64,000 nucleotides of DNA from Cladobotryum mycophilum (GCA_036429605.1 CM071590.1:3348001-3412000); one strand, 5' to 3'. Shown: positions 12,014 to 22,347, counted from the stretch's first letter. Numbers and translations are program-made. Notes: a model not told the origin generated them from the sequence alone.

Positions 12014-13429
12014 ATGGCCAACCTCAGCATCCGAAATCTCACCATTAACCCCATCGAGCTCACCTCAGTCGAGCGCTTTGAGAGCGAAAAAGTGTCCACC
12101 GGCAATTTTCTGAGCAATGCCACCAGCACAATCACCGGCTTCTTCAACGCCACCAGCGTCTCGTTCCACGAGCTCCACCCCAAGGGCGACGGCCAGGACA
12201 GGCGGGACGTCTCCTTCAGCGTAGAGCCCTTCCGGACCGTCGAGACGGACGTCCGGACGGCGGACCCGGGCCGCGAGGTCATCCGCCTGACCTTCAAGGT
12301 CGACGAGGAGCACCACTATGAGACCGACGTCCCCAGCCCGTCGCGCAAGTCGGCCGTGATGAAGAAGCTCAGCGATGGGCCCCACGACCTCACCGTCGTC
12401 TACGTCCCCACCGGCGCACTCCTCGCCGTCTTCTCCTCGGCCCAGCTCAACTCCTGGATGAAGGAGCTCGACGACAAGTGGCCCCTCCCCATGCTCTCCA
12501 TCCCGGGCACCCACAACTCGCCGACATGCTACAAGGCCCTCCCCTCCGTCCGCTGCCAATCCGTCGGCGTGCCCGAGCAGCTCCAAAACGGCGTGCGCTT
12601 CCTCGACATCCGCGTCTCCGTCAACCCGGACGACGACAAGCTCGCCCTCGTCCACTCCGCGTTCCCCGTCTCCCTGACTGGGTCCAAGTACTTTGGTGAC
12701 ATGCTGGACGACATCTACTCCTTCCTCGAGGAAAACTCCAGCGAGGTCATCCTCATGAGCGTCAAGCGTGAAGGCACGGGCAAGGGCTCCGACGAGGACC
12801 TCGGCAGGTACCTCAAGGACAGCTACGTCGACAAGAACCGCGGCCGCTGGTGGACTGAGCCCAAGATGCCTGTCCTGGGCCACGCCCGTGGTCGCATCGT
12901 CCTCATTCGCCGCTTCCACCTGGACGAGGAGATGCACAACGCCTGCTGGGACGGCCGCGGCTGGGGCATCGACGCCTCTCAGTGGCCCGACAACTGCGAG
13001 GACGGCACTGTGGGAGGGGGCCACATCCGCGTCCAGGACTTTTACGAAGTCACCGAGAGCGAGAACATTGAGAAGAAGATTGAGTTCAGCAGGGGCCAGT
13101 TGGAGCGCGCCGCCGAGCAGGCTTTCCACATCGAGGGCATGCCAGACTACAACCCCGATGCGGAAACACCCCCATTCTTTGTAAACTTTCTGAGCGCGAG
13201 CAACTTCTTCAACGCCACTTGCTGGCCTGAACGGATTGCCGCCAAGGTGAATCCCGCCGTCATCGAGTACATCTGTGCCCGCCACGGCGAGGAAGGCAAA
13301 GGGCCCAACGAGCTCAAGGTCGGCTTGGCTGGCACAGGTATTGTCGTTACGGATTGGGTTGGTGCCAATGGTGACTGGGACCTCATCCGGTGTATCGTGG
13401 GCATGAATGCAAGATTGCAGCTCAAGTGA
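12014..13429 (+). CDS. PI-specific phospholipase C X-domain protein
   Basis: The protein belongs to the bacterial-type/fungal PI-PLC family, which cleaves phosphatidylinositol or GPI lipids to a cyclic inositol phosphate and diacylglycerol without calcium. It is one exon of 471 residues. The N-terminal 150 residues are a family-specific beta-rich region (MANLSIRNLT, with three N-glycosylation-like sequons); the X domain spans roughly 155-460. The catalytic His pair is present: His167 in LSIPGTHNSPTC and His214 in ALVHSAF, with the FLDIR strand (Arg200) between them. No Y domain, EF hand or C2 domain is present, as expected for this class. I chose ATG 12014 because family members generally begin MANL-like. 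An in-frame ATG at 11942 would add 24 hydrophobic residues resembling a signal peptide. The coding region is richer in GC than its flanks. Confidence 0.92.
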   Translation: MANLSIRNLTINPIELTSVERFESEKVSTGNFLSNATSTITGFFNATSVSFHELHPKGDGQDRRDVSFSVEPFRTVETDVRTADPGREVIRLTFKVDEEHHYETDVPSPSRKSAVMKKLSDGPHDLTVVYVPTGALLAVFSSAQLNSWMKELDDKWPLPMLSIPGTHNSPTCYKALPSVRCQSVGVPEQLQNGVRFLDIRVSVNPDDDKLALVHSAFPVSLTGSKYFGDMLDDIYSFLEENSSEVILMSVKREGTGKGSDEDLGRYLKDSYVDKNRGRWWTEPKMPVLGHARGRIVLIRRFHLDEEMHNACWDGRGWGIDASQWPDNCEDGTVGGGHIRVQDFYEVTESENIEKKIEFSRGQLERAAEQAFHIEGMPDYNPDAETPPFFVNFLSASNFFNATCWPERIAAKVNPAVIEYICARHGEEGKGPNELKVGLAGTGIVVTDWVGANGDWDLIRCIVGMNARLQLK

Positions 13430-15026
13430 GATGCTACACACGCAAAAAAGAAAAGAGTGGGGTTTACAAAGTTACACAGCAGTTTTTTTACATCGAGATT
13501 TTGAACATCACAGTAGATACGGAAAGATACAGAGACGATAGTTAAACGGTAGATGACAACATTGTATATTCATATAGTAAAAGAGCATTAACCTTTCAAT
13601 TTGTTCTGAGGCATAACACGTTAGCCAAGGTTATCCATTGCAATTCTCAAAAAAGTGAGTTGGAAAAGAACCAGATCAGTTCTCCAAGGTGAAACATTTT
13701 TCGTCACGTTGAACTCGGACAATGTAGATAAAATGTAAAAGTCATCATGATGGTAAGGGAGCGAGAAACAAAAACAGAAAAGAGGCTTACCATATGTATC
13801 ATCAAAAGTACTGTATGTCTTCTGTGCATGTCCTACCTAGACATGGCTGGTTAGCCGTCAAGTCATGGTTGGTGTTGTAAATAAACAAATGTATGGTTAT
13901 GACCAGGCTGTCAGCTTGTTAGTTTCCTACAACAACCATACAGCATGGACTCCAGGCTTACATCAGAAGGTGATGTTGTGTTCATGCTCCGACGATTCCC
14001 GAAGGTCTCGCGGATCAAACAGTGTGAATACGTAACAGCTCATCACGATAGGACGTAGTAGCAAGAAATCTTCATTGTATATGTACCTAACGAGGTAGAT
14101 GTTAGTCGACATGTACACTCCTAGTGTTGACAACAAAGTGATCCCAATAAACCACGATCAGGTGACGAATTGTCATCAAGAGGTCTCGCTAGTCCTCCAC
14201 CACAAGGGTTTGTACGCCCTTGCTTTCTAGGGTGAAGGGTAACGAGGCTCGATATGCCCGCCCGTTCGTTCAAATTTTCATCATAAAGTGGAGCGTATTG
14301 GAGCGAAGTAGGATCGGAATTACCTAACAGGTTCAAGGTTAGCAGGATGAACCAATAAAGACATTGAATAGCAAAAGTAGCGAAACAAAGCTCCTGTCAG
14401 ACAAGGCTGAAACTTATTTAACACGTTATCCACATTATGTATTAAGCATGAGGAATCCCTGTGGTGTCAAGATGGTCATCACTCGGAGCGGGGGGCAAGC
14501 AGAAAAAAAGTGAAGCACCAACCTTTTGCAAAATTTAGATCTCATAGATTTTGAGTCTCGACAGTATGTCCTAGGACCTTGATAATTGTTAGCGACTACT
14601 CGTAACAACGATTCATTGGCAGTGGGATCCAAAGCTTGATCAGCTAAACCTTGAGGTTTGGTTCTCCCCATAATTGAGTAAGATTTGGATTGTTCATAAT
14701 AAAGAACATCATGCAAGGTGGAATTGGGGTAATTGGGGAGATGGCTTACCTTGTGAGACTCTCGCCACCAGGAGCCGGAATTGAGCGTACACTTGCAGCT
14801 CAAAACCAAGCTTCTTGGTGGTGCTGATGAGAGAGAAAGGAAGAAAAACTTTCAAAACAGAAAATTTCAGAGTTTGTAGTAATTGGAGCTTCTGCGCTAG
14901 TACCAATCAAGGCTAAAGCCCTGCCCCGCAATGTGTGGCGAAACTGGCCAAGTTGACGTGTTGGCGAACAGACATTCCGCTGTGGCGGTGCAAAGCCCTC
15001 GGAATCAGCTGCATGCTTGCGTGGCG
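13430..15026. other. Intergenic region with minus-strand donor-like sites
   Basis: There is no convincing coding gene here. Minus-strand 5' splice-site-like sequences occur at about 14746 (AAG|GTAAGC), 14325 (TAG|GTAATT) and 13791 (ATG|GTAAGC). They could mark a spliced noncoding transcript divergent from the gene at 15027, but no long or recognisable peptide results. The first 500 bp should contain the 3' end of the PI-PLC transcript. Confidence 0.3.
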
Positions 15027-16448
15027 ATGTCACTGATCTCGGGTTTATTAGAGACCGCCGAGGCCGCTGCCTCACCGCGAGTCAACCTAAACCTTACACC
15101 ATCTTCTGGTGAAGGGATAGCAACTTTCATCCATCATGGCGTCCTCAGGGGGATATGGGGCCCAGCGGTCCTTCGTCTCTTCCGTGTCGCTGTGGCAGAG
15201 ATCCGTACCAAGATTACGGACGCAGCAAAACCTCTCCAGAACCAAGTGTTACAACCAATTCCAATTAGAACCGGACACTCCAGCCGACATCCTCTCCATC
15301 CTGCTGCTGTTCTCAAGCAGAAGAAACGGGGTGTGAGGTGGTTCTCCGCTGGATCCGTCAAGAACATCAACAATGTCGTCCGCCGATACATTAGCACCGA
15401 GGGTGCAGCTCCTCGATTCGATCGATCCAAGCTCCCAAAGTCCAACACCTCTCGACAGGTGGCCCAATTCTCGGGTCGAGCTCCATTTGCCAATGCCCTG
15501 CGGCCAAACTTGACCGGCGGTGCCATGCCACGAACTGCCGGCGGGTATAGTCTCGGAGGCAATGGCGCACGATACTTTTCTCATACACCAACTGCCCCGG
15601 CCCAAGTTGTCCAGAATGTCTCTCAAGCTATGAGAGCATTCTTCCTCTCGGGCCAAAAGATCCGTTATGATGGCACTGGCCCTCGTGGAGAATCGCAATA
15701 CCGCGCCGTCTCGGCCCTTGAAGACGAGGCTATGCGTAAGATGGCTTGCATTCCACGATTTGCTCCTGGTGCCCACATCGACTTCCAGTTGAGCCCCACC
15801 CTCACTGCTCTCGGTCCTCTTGCTGCTGCCTTCCTCCGTACCTCTGAGGCATCTGGCTTTGATGCCGAGGTCACCGTTGCCCCAAGCCTCAACACCGAGG
15901 GCTTCCTCGATGTTCTGTCCGCCGACTTTGGACGGACGTTGAAGGATTTGACAGCAGTCTACGGTGATATCCAGAGGCTTTCCGCCTTGGGCGATCTGCC
16001 TGTCTCTTTGGAAGGAGATAATCTCCTCCGAGTTAGATTCCCTGGCGTTGACGCCGACACTGTCGAGCGTCTCTGCGAGGACATCGGCATCCAAAGAGGT
16101 GTTGTTGGTCAAGATATGGACATCGAGTTGGGTATGGGTGCCCGTGTGGCTCTCAGATTCCCCTTTGCTCCAGATGCCCACAAGGCCTTGACCTCGCCGG
16201 GAGGCTCTGAACGTTCTCTGGAAGGACATGAATTTGATGAAATGTCATCACTTGGTGACGAATCGTTTGTTCACGAAGCCTTCGCTTACGAGACCGACGA
16301 GAACCCGTGCGTCTCTGAAACAGATGGATATGGGAGCACGTTCACTCCGAAAAGTTCGGAGGAGCAGAGCTCGGAGGAATATGAAGGCCTGGAAGGCATC
16401 TATCGATTCTTGGAGGAGTGTGATCGAGCGAAGGGTAGGATGGGATGA
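15027..16448 (+). CDS. Conserved fungal protein (of the kind labelled casein kinase II beta 2)
   Basis: One exon of 473 residues. The N-terminus (MSLISGLLETAEAAA, then an Arg/Lys-containing amphipathic stretch with RGIWGPAVLRLFRVA and IRTKITDAAKPLQNQ) could target mitochondria; a second basic region RRYISTEGAAPRFDRSKLP follows. The middle, about residues 205-380, is well structured (HIDFQLSPTLTALGPLAAAFLRTSEASG; FLDVLSADFGRTLKDLTAVYGDI) and probably carries the conserved fold. The C-terminal 90 residues are acidic and Ser-rich. From memory, similar Sordariomycete proteins carry the database name casein kinase II beta 2 subunit. I see none of the paired CPxxxC...CPxC cysteines of a real CK2 regulatory subunit, so the name is doubtful. 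I chose ATG 15027 over the longer frame from 14931 because the sequence upstream has no conserved look. Confidence 0.8.
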   Translation: MSLISGLLETAEAAASPRVNLNLTPSSGEGIATFIHHGVLRGIWGPAVLRLFRVAVAEIRTKITDAAKPLQNQVLQPIPIRTGHSSRHPLHPAAVLKQKKRGVRWFSAGSVKNINNVVRRYISTEGAAPRFDRSKLPKSNTSRQVAQFSGRAPFANALRPNLTGGAMPRTAGGYSLGGNGARYFSHTPTAPAQVVQNVSQAMRAFFLSGQKIRYDGTGPRGESQYRAVSALEDEAMRKMACIPRFAPGAHIDFQLSPTLTALGPLAAAFLRTSEASGFDAEVTVAPSLNTEGFLDVLSADFGRTLKDLTAVYGDIQRLSALGDLPVSLEGDNLLRVRFPGVDADTVERLCEDIGIQRGVVGQDMDIELGMGARVALRFPFAPDAHKALTSPGGSERSLEGHEFDEMSSLGDESFVHEAFAYETDENPCVSETDGYGSTFTPKSSEEQSSEEYEGLEGIYRFLEECDRAKGRMG

Positions 16449-17405
16449 AGCAAGTATTGGTGTTGCATGATTGCATACGATGTCGACGAGATATGAAGTA
16501 GGACGATGTGGAACCGACACATCCACGCTCTTTTGATGATTTCCTTTTCTGTATGATGGTACAGCGTCAGCCATTTCCTTGAGTATCTAGTTAGCTAGCA
16601 GAACCGCGTAGGATTTCCTTGAGTTTACCCAAATAAAATGAAGCATTATATCGGCGAGCCCGTCTTATCGGTGAGAATGTGATTGTGTGAATCTGGGGAA
16701 CGGGATGGAAGTCCTCGCTCCGCTCTTTTGTTCCCAACAGTAATTTTTGGACCAGTGGTTTGGGGCTGTGGTGGTGGGCCCTGCAGCAGAGTCGTATTGG
16801 TTGATATATATTGGAGAAGGATGCCAAACGAGATCAGATTGGCGCAGCAGACCTCGCAGTGCCTATTATTAGCATCTGTATCCATTGCAATGCAGTGTTC
16901 TCATGAGTCAATAATTTATACGATACAGTGAAAGTTGTGGTTTCATTAGTGCATATTGTAGCCTGTTGTCTTCCATAAGCTTATCGATACAGGTAATTAT
17001 CACCTCGGTTCCACATCAGTTTCAAGGCACTGATAAGATACTTAGTACGCCATTACTGCGAGCTTCCATATAAACTCCATGGTTCGTTCTTATAGGCGTC
17101 ACAACATCAATTTTGATATACTTGGATAGATACCTATTCATTTGCATAATACTCCCCAGTCATCATCTACCCTAAACTTGTGCCATGCGGATAAAGCGGG
17201 GGATGACTCGGCTCCAGGATTACTTAACTCCCAAGGTCTGGGGTCGGGGCTTCTTCCCCACAGTGAGCCTCGGCAATAAGCTTGAGCCGGCTTTGATCTT
17301 ACAAGTAGTAATCCCATCGTATCAGCCTTCGCGCCGACCTTTCAATTCTTTCCTCCAAAACATTTCGCATCATCTAGTATCATCCTATACCCTACAAATT
17401 TCACA
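16449..17405. other. Intergenic region
   Basis: A possible polyadenylation signal AATAAA at 16632-16637 follows the gene ending at 16448. The remainder is moderately AT-rich with no recognisable gene, and its right end is the promoter of the hydratase gene at 17406. Confidence 0.4.
16632..16637 (+). terminator. Putative poly(A) signal AATAAA
   Basis: A canonical AATAAA hexamer lies 184 bp after the stop codon at 16448, a normal distance for a fungal 3' UTR. Only the hexamer supports this. Confidence 0.35.
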
Positions 17406-18456
17406 ATGTCTGGACCCGGTGTTGGCTTCGAATACCCTGCCAAGCAGGTTAGCTGGTTGAAGAGGGATGTACTCCTCTTCGCCAACAGCATTGGTGCGAC
17501 CGCCAATGAGCTTCACTTCCTCTACGTAAGCTCTCCCGTGAACCGATCAATTGATGGGAACAGGAGGCTAACATGCTTCTAGGAGCTCCACCCCGACTTT
17601 GCCGTTTTCCCTACCTACCCCGTCATCCTTCGTAAGACTCCCATGCAAAAATATGATCCGTTTGAACTTTTTTGCGTTCTAACAGTTGCTCCTCAACAGC
17701 TTTCAAGGGCGATACCCAGGATGTGATTGACTTCTACGCATCCCAGAAGGCCATCAAGATCCCCGGCGTTCCCGACTTCGACTCTAAGCGCGTCGTTGAC
17801 GGTCAGCGCAAGATTGAGTTCCTCAAGCCTCTTCCCGTCTCCTCCGAGGGTTACAAGTTCGAGATCCGCCAAAAGGTTCTCGGCGTCTACGACAAGGGCC
17901 GACCCGGTTCCGTTGTTGAGACCCAGCTCGAGCTGATCGATGTCAACACCAACGACGTCTATACCCGCCTGGTCGGCAGTGGTTTCTACGTCGGCCAGGG
18001 CAACTGGCACGGCCCCAAGGGCCCTGCCTCCGAGAACTTCCCTCCCCCAAGGACAAGAAGCCCGACGTTGTTCTCGAGCACTCTGCCTCCAAGGAGGCTG
18101 CACTCCTCTACCGCTTGAACGGTGACTACAACCCTCTGCACGCCACTCCCGAGCCCGGTGTCAAGATGGGCTTCCCCGGTGCCATCATGCACGGTCTTTG
18201 GTCATGGAACACTACTGCCCACGAGCTCCTGAAGGCTCTTGGTGATAGCAACCCCGCCAACATCAAGGAGTACCAGGCTCGATTCGCCAGCCCTGTTTTG
18301 CCCGGCGACAAGCTGATTACCAGCGTTTGGAGGACTGGTGAGAAGAAGGGTGACTTTGAGGAGGTTCGATTTGTCACCGCTGTTGAGGGTGGCAAGGTTT
18401 GCTTGAGCAATGGCCGTGCCTTGATCAAGATCGATGCTGCCAAGAGCAAGCTGTAA
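17406..18456 (+). CDS. Peroxisomal enoyl-CoA hydratase 2 / MaoC-like dehydratase, with a frame break
   Basis: This hot-dog-fold hydratase acts on (3R)-hydroxyacyl-CoA / trans-2-enoyl-CoA in peroxisomal beta-oxidation. Exons are 17406-17525, 17583-17631 and 17700-18456, with introns of 57 and 68 nt. The hydratase 2 motif GDYNPLH (about 198-204, catalytic Asp/His pair) and the following PGAIMHGLW are present, and the C-terminus is the peroxisomal targeting signal SKL. Inside exon 3 the frame breaks: at 18041-18050 (TTCCCTCCCCCAAGG) the upstream frame runs into nonsense and the conserved protein resumes in the -1 frame. One extra C in the run of five gives a continuous 308-residue protein. Read literally, the product loses the catalytic motif and SKL, with a stop at 18118. 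Because both halves look fully constrained, a base-call error is likelier than a pseudogene. Confidence 0.88.
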
Positions 18457-18800
18457 GCTCCATTGATGACCCTCTAAACCCGTCATGAAGATATGTATGG
18501 CGATATTATTATTGTAACTGCTATGAACTGGCGAAAATTATTATTTTATGCTTGTAACAAAATAAATTGATGGAAATGATTATTGTTTTTTTAAATCCTT
18601 AAAATTCTCTTGTTGATGTTTTCGTTGTTACGTGAAGGTTGTTTGGTTGAAACGATGGGCTTCTTTACCTTCAGTTTGCTGTTCCCGAAATCTGTTGCCT
18701 GAACCCACAATAGTTTTAACATCCCGCCAGATCCCACCACAGGCTCACAATCCAACCATGCTGCAACGTTAATGATATTTTGCGCCATATAAAAATAAAG
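18457..18800. other. Short intergenic region with poly(A) signal
   Basis: This 344-bp tandem spacer holds an AATAAA at 18561-18566, 105 bp after the hydratase stop codon, and the compact promoter of the TBCE gene. Nothing else is seen. Confidence 0.45.
18561..18566 (+). terminator. Putative poly(A) signal AATAAA
   Basis: A canonical hexamer in an AT-rich context 105 bp after the hydratase 2 stop, well placed to end that transcript before the next gene begins. Confidence 0.45.
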
Positions 18801-20637
18801 ATGAGTGAAACGCATTACATCGGACAGCGAATATCTTATGATGGCGCAGTGTGCACTGTTCGCTATGTCGGCTCCGTTGCGGGCACGACGGGCAGTTGGT
18901 TAGGCGTTGAATGGGATGACATTTCTCGTGGCAAGCATGATGGTTCACACAAGGGGACTCGATACTTTACTTGTAAGCATATTTTTTTCTTTTCTCTTTC
19001 TGCTTAGAAGAAATCTATACTGACGAATGACCTGCAGGCATCTCCAGGTCTCAGACTGCCGCTTCGTTCGTGAGGCCGACCCGTCCAGCGGATAAGCCGC
19101 AGAGCTTCATCGCCGCCCTCAAGGAGAAGTATGTCTTGGACTCGGATGAGTCGAAACCGAGAGCTCAGATTTACTTCTCGACCAAGCTCGCCGAAGAGGT
19201 TGGATTCACCAAGATCTGGCGACAGCAGTCGCAACTCAAAGAGCTGAAGATTGTTGTGCTGGAGAACATGAGAGTGGCCACCGCTACGACTGACGGGGAG
19301 GAGAGCATCGAGGAGACTTGCCCCAAGATTACGCAGCTTGATCTGAGCAAGAATCCCTTTGAGGGGCTAGGCCCGGTTGTAGATATCTGCAGTAGCCTAC
19401 AGAATTTGCAAAGGCTGGGTATCAAGTACGTGCTCGATTCTTTTCTTGGGGAGATATGTTCTGCTAACATCATGGCAGCTCAAATAGATTCAGAAACATC
19501 ATGCAAGATGAAGCTCTACACCGTGCCGAGTCTGCCTTTAGCGGCGTGAAGGAGCTTGCACTGGCAGATACTCTACTTAGTTGGGAGGAGCTGTGCGGCA
19601 TTGCAAGTAAATGCCCATCATTGACGACTCTTTTTGCCGGACTGAACCAGTTGCCATCTTTGCCAACTGTGAATTATCTCAATCTATCATCTACTCTTAC
19701 GTCTCTCAATATCGAGCTCAATGAGTTTGCAAGTATATCTGATGTTGGAAGTCTTGCGTCTCTGAAGTCGCTTCGCAATCTCTATCTCAAGGGGAACAAC
19801 ATCTCGTCTCTCGGGTCCGCAGATACCCCTGCACCCGTTTTTCCAGACTCGCTGCAATATCTTGATTTATCATACAACAAGATTGCAGACTGGGACTTTG
19901 TCGACAACCTCACGGCTCACTTCCCCGGCCTGGTCGGCATGCGAATCGCTCACAACCCCATCTACGATGCCGTTGGGGAAGACTCCGTGACGCAGTCGTC
20001 GGACGAGTCATTCATGTTCACAATTGCCCGCATCGCACAGCTTAAATCACTCAACTTTACAAACATCACAGCCGCGGACAGATCCAACGCCGAGATGTTC
20101 TACCTGTCACGAATCGCCAGGCAACTGGCCACCGTCCCCGAAGCCGCGGAGCATACCGTCACAGCCCTACACCCCCGGTACGCGGAACTTTGCGGGGTTT
20201 ATGGAGCGCCGGATGTAATTCGCCGACAGGAGGTTAATCCGTCCTTTCTAGAGGCCCGACTCATCACGGTCGAGTTTCGCCGCGGAGGCGATGAGAAGAA
20301 GACGGCAAGGATCCCCAAGCAGTTTGACATTTACAGGGTAAAGGGTATGGTCGGCAAGTTGTTTGGCTTGGCGCCGCTGAAGACGCGATTGGTGTGGGAG
20401 ACGGGAGATTGGGATCCGGTGGCTGGCTTTGACGAAAAGGATGATGAAAGCAGCGACGAGGAAGACGACGTTACACTAGAGCTGCCGCCGCCGCCGGGTG
20501 ACGACAAGGATGGTGAAGGTTCGCAGGGTCAACCCGGGCGATGGGTGAAGCGGGAGGTCGAGTTGAAGGATGGACCGAAGCTGTTGGGGTACTGCGTTGA
20601 CGGGACCAAGGTAACAATTCGAGTGGAAGCCGTGTGA
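18801..20637 (+). CDS. TBCE: Tubulin-specific chaperone E (alpha-tubulin folding cofactor)
   Basis: Cofactor E (yeast Pac2, fission yeast Alp21) binds alpha-tubulin and, with cofactors C and D, releases assembly-competent tubulin dimers in the cytosol. Exons are 18801-18972, 19038-19425 and 19479-20637, with introns of 65 and 53 nt, giving 572 residues. The domain order is as expected: N-terminal CAP-Gly (about 6-75, with GTTGSWLGVEWD and the groove sequence GKHDG, where most CAP-Gly domains have GKNDG), leucine-rich repeats (about 140-400, for example LQYLDLSYNKIADWDF), and a C-terminal ubiquitin-like domain starting near LITVEFRRGGDEKK, interrupted by an acidic insert (DEKDDESSDEEDD). The start MSETHYIGQRISYDG fits the family; an in-frame ATG seven codons upstream is less likely. 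The gene lies 344 bp after the hydratase gene on the same strand. Confidence 0.94.
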
Positions 20638-21591
20638 TTGATCGAGTTTTTTCTCGGACCAAAAGAAGTTATTCTGCGCTGCAATCATTCCCCCGATTGT
20701 GATTCTGGAGGTTGTACTCGGTAAAGAGGGCGCTCGATAGGTGAGACCTAATGTGGTCCCAGATTGGCGCAAGGTCGAGGGCTAGGTTGAGCGAGCATTG
20801 CATTCATGCGCGTGGGGAGTGTTTGGGCATAGCTCGACCCTAACAAGCAGTTTGACTGGTAACCAAATAATGGCGAAGAATAACGCAATTGGGAGGTACA
20901 TACTTGTCGCTTCAATGCTAGACTGAATGATATGACTCTTCGATTGCTCAACTGACCTGAACATGTTTACTAGGATACTGACCTGACTATGTCAAGTGCC
21001 GTCAGCTTCGCAAAGTCATGGTTATGACAGTAAACATTAAGGTTAAGAGAAAGTGTAAAAAGTGACAGAACTTGATAACTATATGCAGGGAGCGGCTATA
21101 ACGCAGAGGATATAATATAGACTATTACTTAATAGCACGCGGCTCTTACATGCTCTAAGCTTGATCAAAGCTCGTTATCGGCAAAGGCGGTCGATCTCGT
21201 TCCGATGGGTAGCTTTCTGCGCGAGGAACAGAGAGAGAGCGAGAGAGACCCTGGAAGATCAGCAAAGAGCGACATACCCCGATATGCTTCTTTTGCTCGG
21301 GCCGGTTGCAACGCCACCCCGCACGGGTAAAGGCGTGGGAGGGTTCTGATGTCTCACCGAATTGCTTATTTCTTTTTTGTTCCATGGGGACGAGACCTTT
21401 GGGACCGGAGTGTTGCACGGAAGCATATTGCAAGGGTGGTTGGGAAAATATATGGATATACAAATGTATGTATGTATATATATATATATATATATAACCC
21501 AACAAACGTTCACAATAGACTAGACTTGGAACAAGAAAAGAAAAGAAAAAACTACAAAGACTTTACCTCTTCTGTAGACGTTTTTGCGAGG
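20638..21591. other. Intergenic region with TA repeat
   Basis: No supported gene. The main feature is a TATG/(TA)n run at 21464-21497 about 95 bp upstream of the DUF1349 start, which could act as or near its core promoter. Confidence 0.4.
21475..21497. repeat. (TA)n dinucleotide repeat
   Basis: An uninterrupted TA repeat of about 22 bp, preceded by two TATG units, in the promoter/leader of the gene at 21592. Confidence 0.9.
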
Positions 21592-22347
21592 ATGATGTTC
21601 TTCAAGACCGCATCTAGCTCCTTGCTTGCCTACCTCATCATGGCTACCGGTCAGGTAGACGCCACTGCAGCAACACCATACCCGCCGCCCACGACGACCC
21701 CAGCGGTCTGGCAGTGGAGGAACAACCTCATCTCCAAGCCCTTCTCGCCCGTGGGGCGCCAGGTCACCGTCCAGACGCCCCCAGACACGGACATCTGGCG
21801 GCCCGCCAGGGACAAGCACAACTTCACGGCGCCCTTCCTGTACACCACGCTGCCGACGCAAAAGTTCAAGAGCGTGCAGGTCACCGTCAGCGCGCCGTGG
21901 AAGACGCTCTACGACCAGGGCGGCCTGGTGCTCTCCTTCCCTTCACTGAAGAACGAGAACGAGACGCGCTTCATCAAGGCCGGCATCGAGTTCACGGACG
22001 GCGCGCCGGCCCTCGGCGTGGTCGGCACGGACATACTCTCCGACTGGAGCCTGAGCCCCCTCCTGGAGAAGCAGACGGGCAACGCCAAGGCTACGATCCT
22101 GATTGAGCGCGACGGCACGGACGCGTGGGTGTACGTCTTGGAGGGACCGCAGAAGAAGAGGCGGTCGCTGAGGCAGGTGACGTGGGCGTTTAACAAGGAC
22201 GACGTTCAGGGCGTGGCGCCGGAGATTGAGGTCGGTATCTACGGCGCGAAGCCGACGAGGGAGCCGGGCGCTGGGCACGAGAAGGATGGGATTGTCGTGT
22301 CGTTTACGGGCTTTGAGCTGAACACGACGGATGGACCGGTGCAGTAA
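21592..22347 (+). CDS. Secreted DUF1349 (concanavalin A-like) protein
   Basis: One exon of 251 residues. Residues 1-24 (MMFFKTASSSLLAYLIMATG...) form a convincing signal peptide, followed by a short Pro/Thr linker (YPPPTTTPA). The rest, from WQWRNNLISKPFSPVG onward, matches the DUF1349 fold: TDIWRPARDKHNFTAPFLY, then WKTLYDQGGLVLSFP and VVGTDILSDWSL. Several N-glycosylation sequons (NFT, NET, NTT) fit secretion. DUF1349 proteins are usually small cytosolic lectin/glucanase-like folds of about 200-230 residues with no proven reaction, and I infer nothing more specific. Two ATGs occur in tandem (21592, 21595). The gene is GC-rich compared with its flanks, like the PI-PLC gene. Confidence 0.85.
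   Translation: MMFFKTASSSLLAYLIMATGQVDATAATPYPPPTTTPAVWQWRNNLISKPFSPVGRQVTVQTPPDTDIWRPARDKHNFTAPFLYTTLPTQKFKSVQVTVSAPWKTLYDQGGLVLSFPSLKNENETRFIKAGIEFTDGAPALGVVGTDILSDWSLSPLLEKQTGNAKATILIERDGTDAWVYVLEGPQKKRRSLRQVTWAFNKDDVQGVAPEIEVGIYGAKPTREPGAGHEKDGIVVSFTGFELNTTDGPVQ

Noticed and set aside
12065..13441. 458-codon minus-strand open frame
   Set aside because: Antisense shadow of the PI-PLC gene; the sense frame has all catalytic motifs.
15249..16229. 326-codon minus-strand open frame
   Set aside because: Antisense to the 473-aa protein gene, with no recognisable features.
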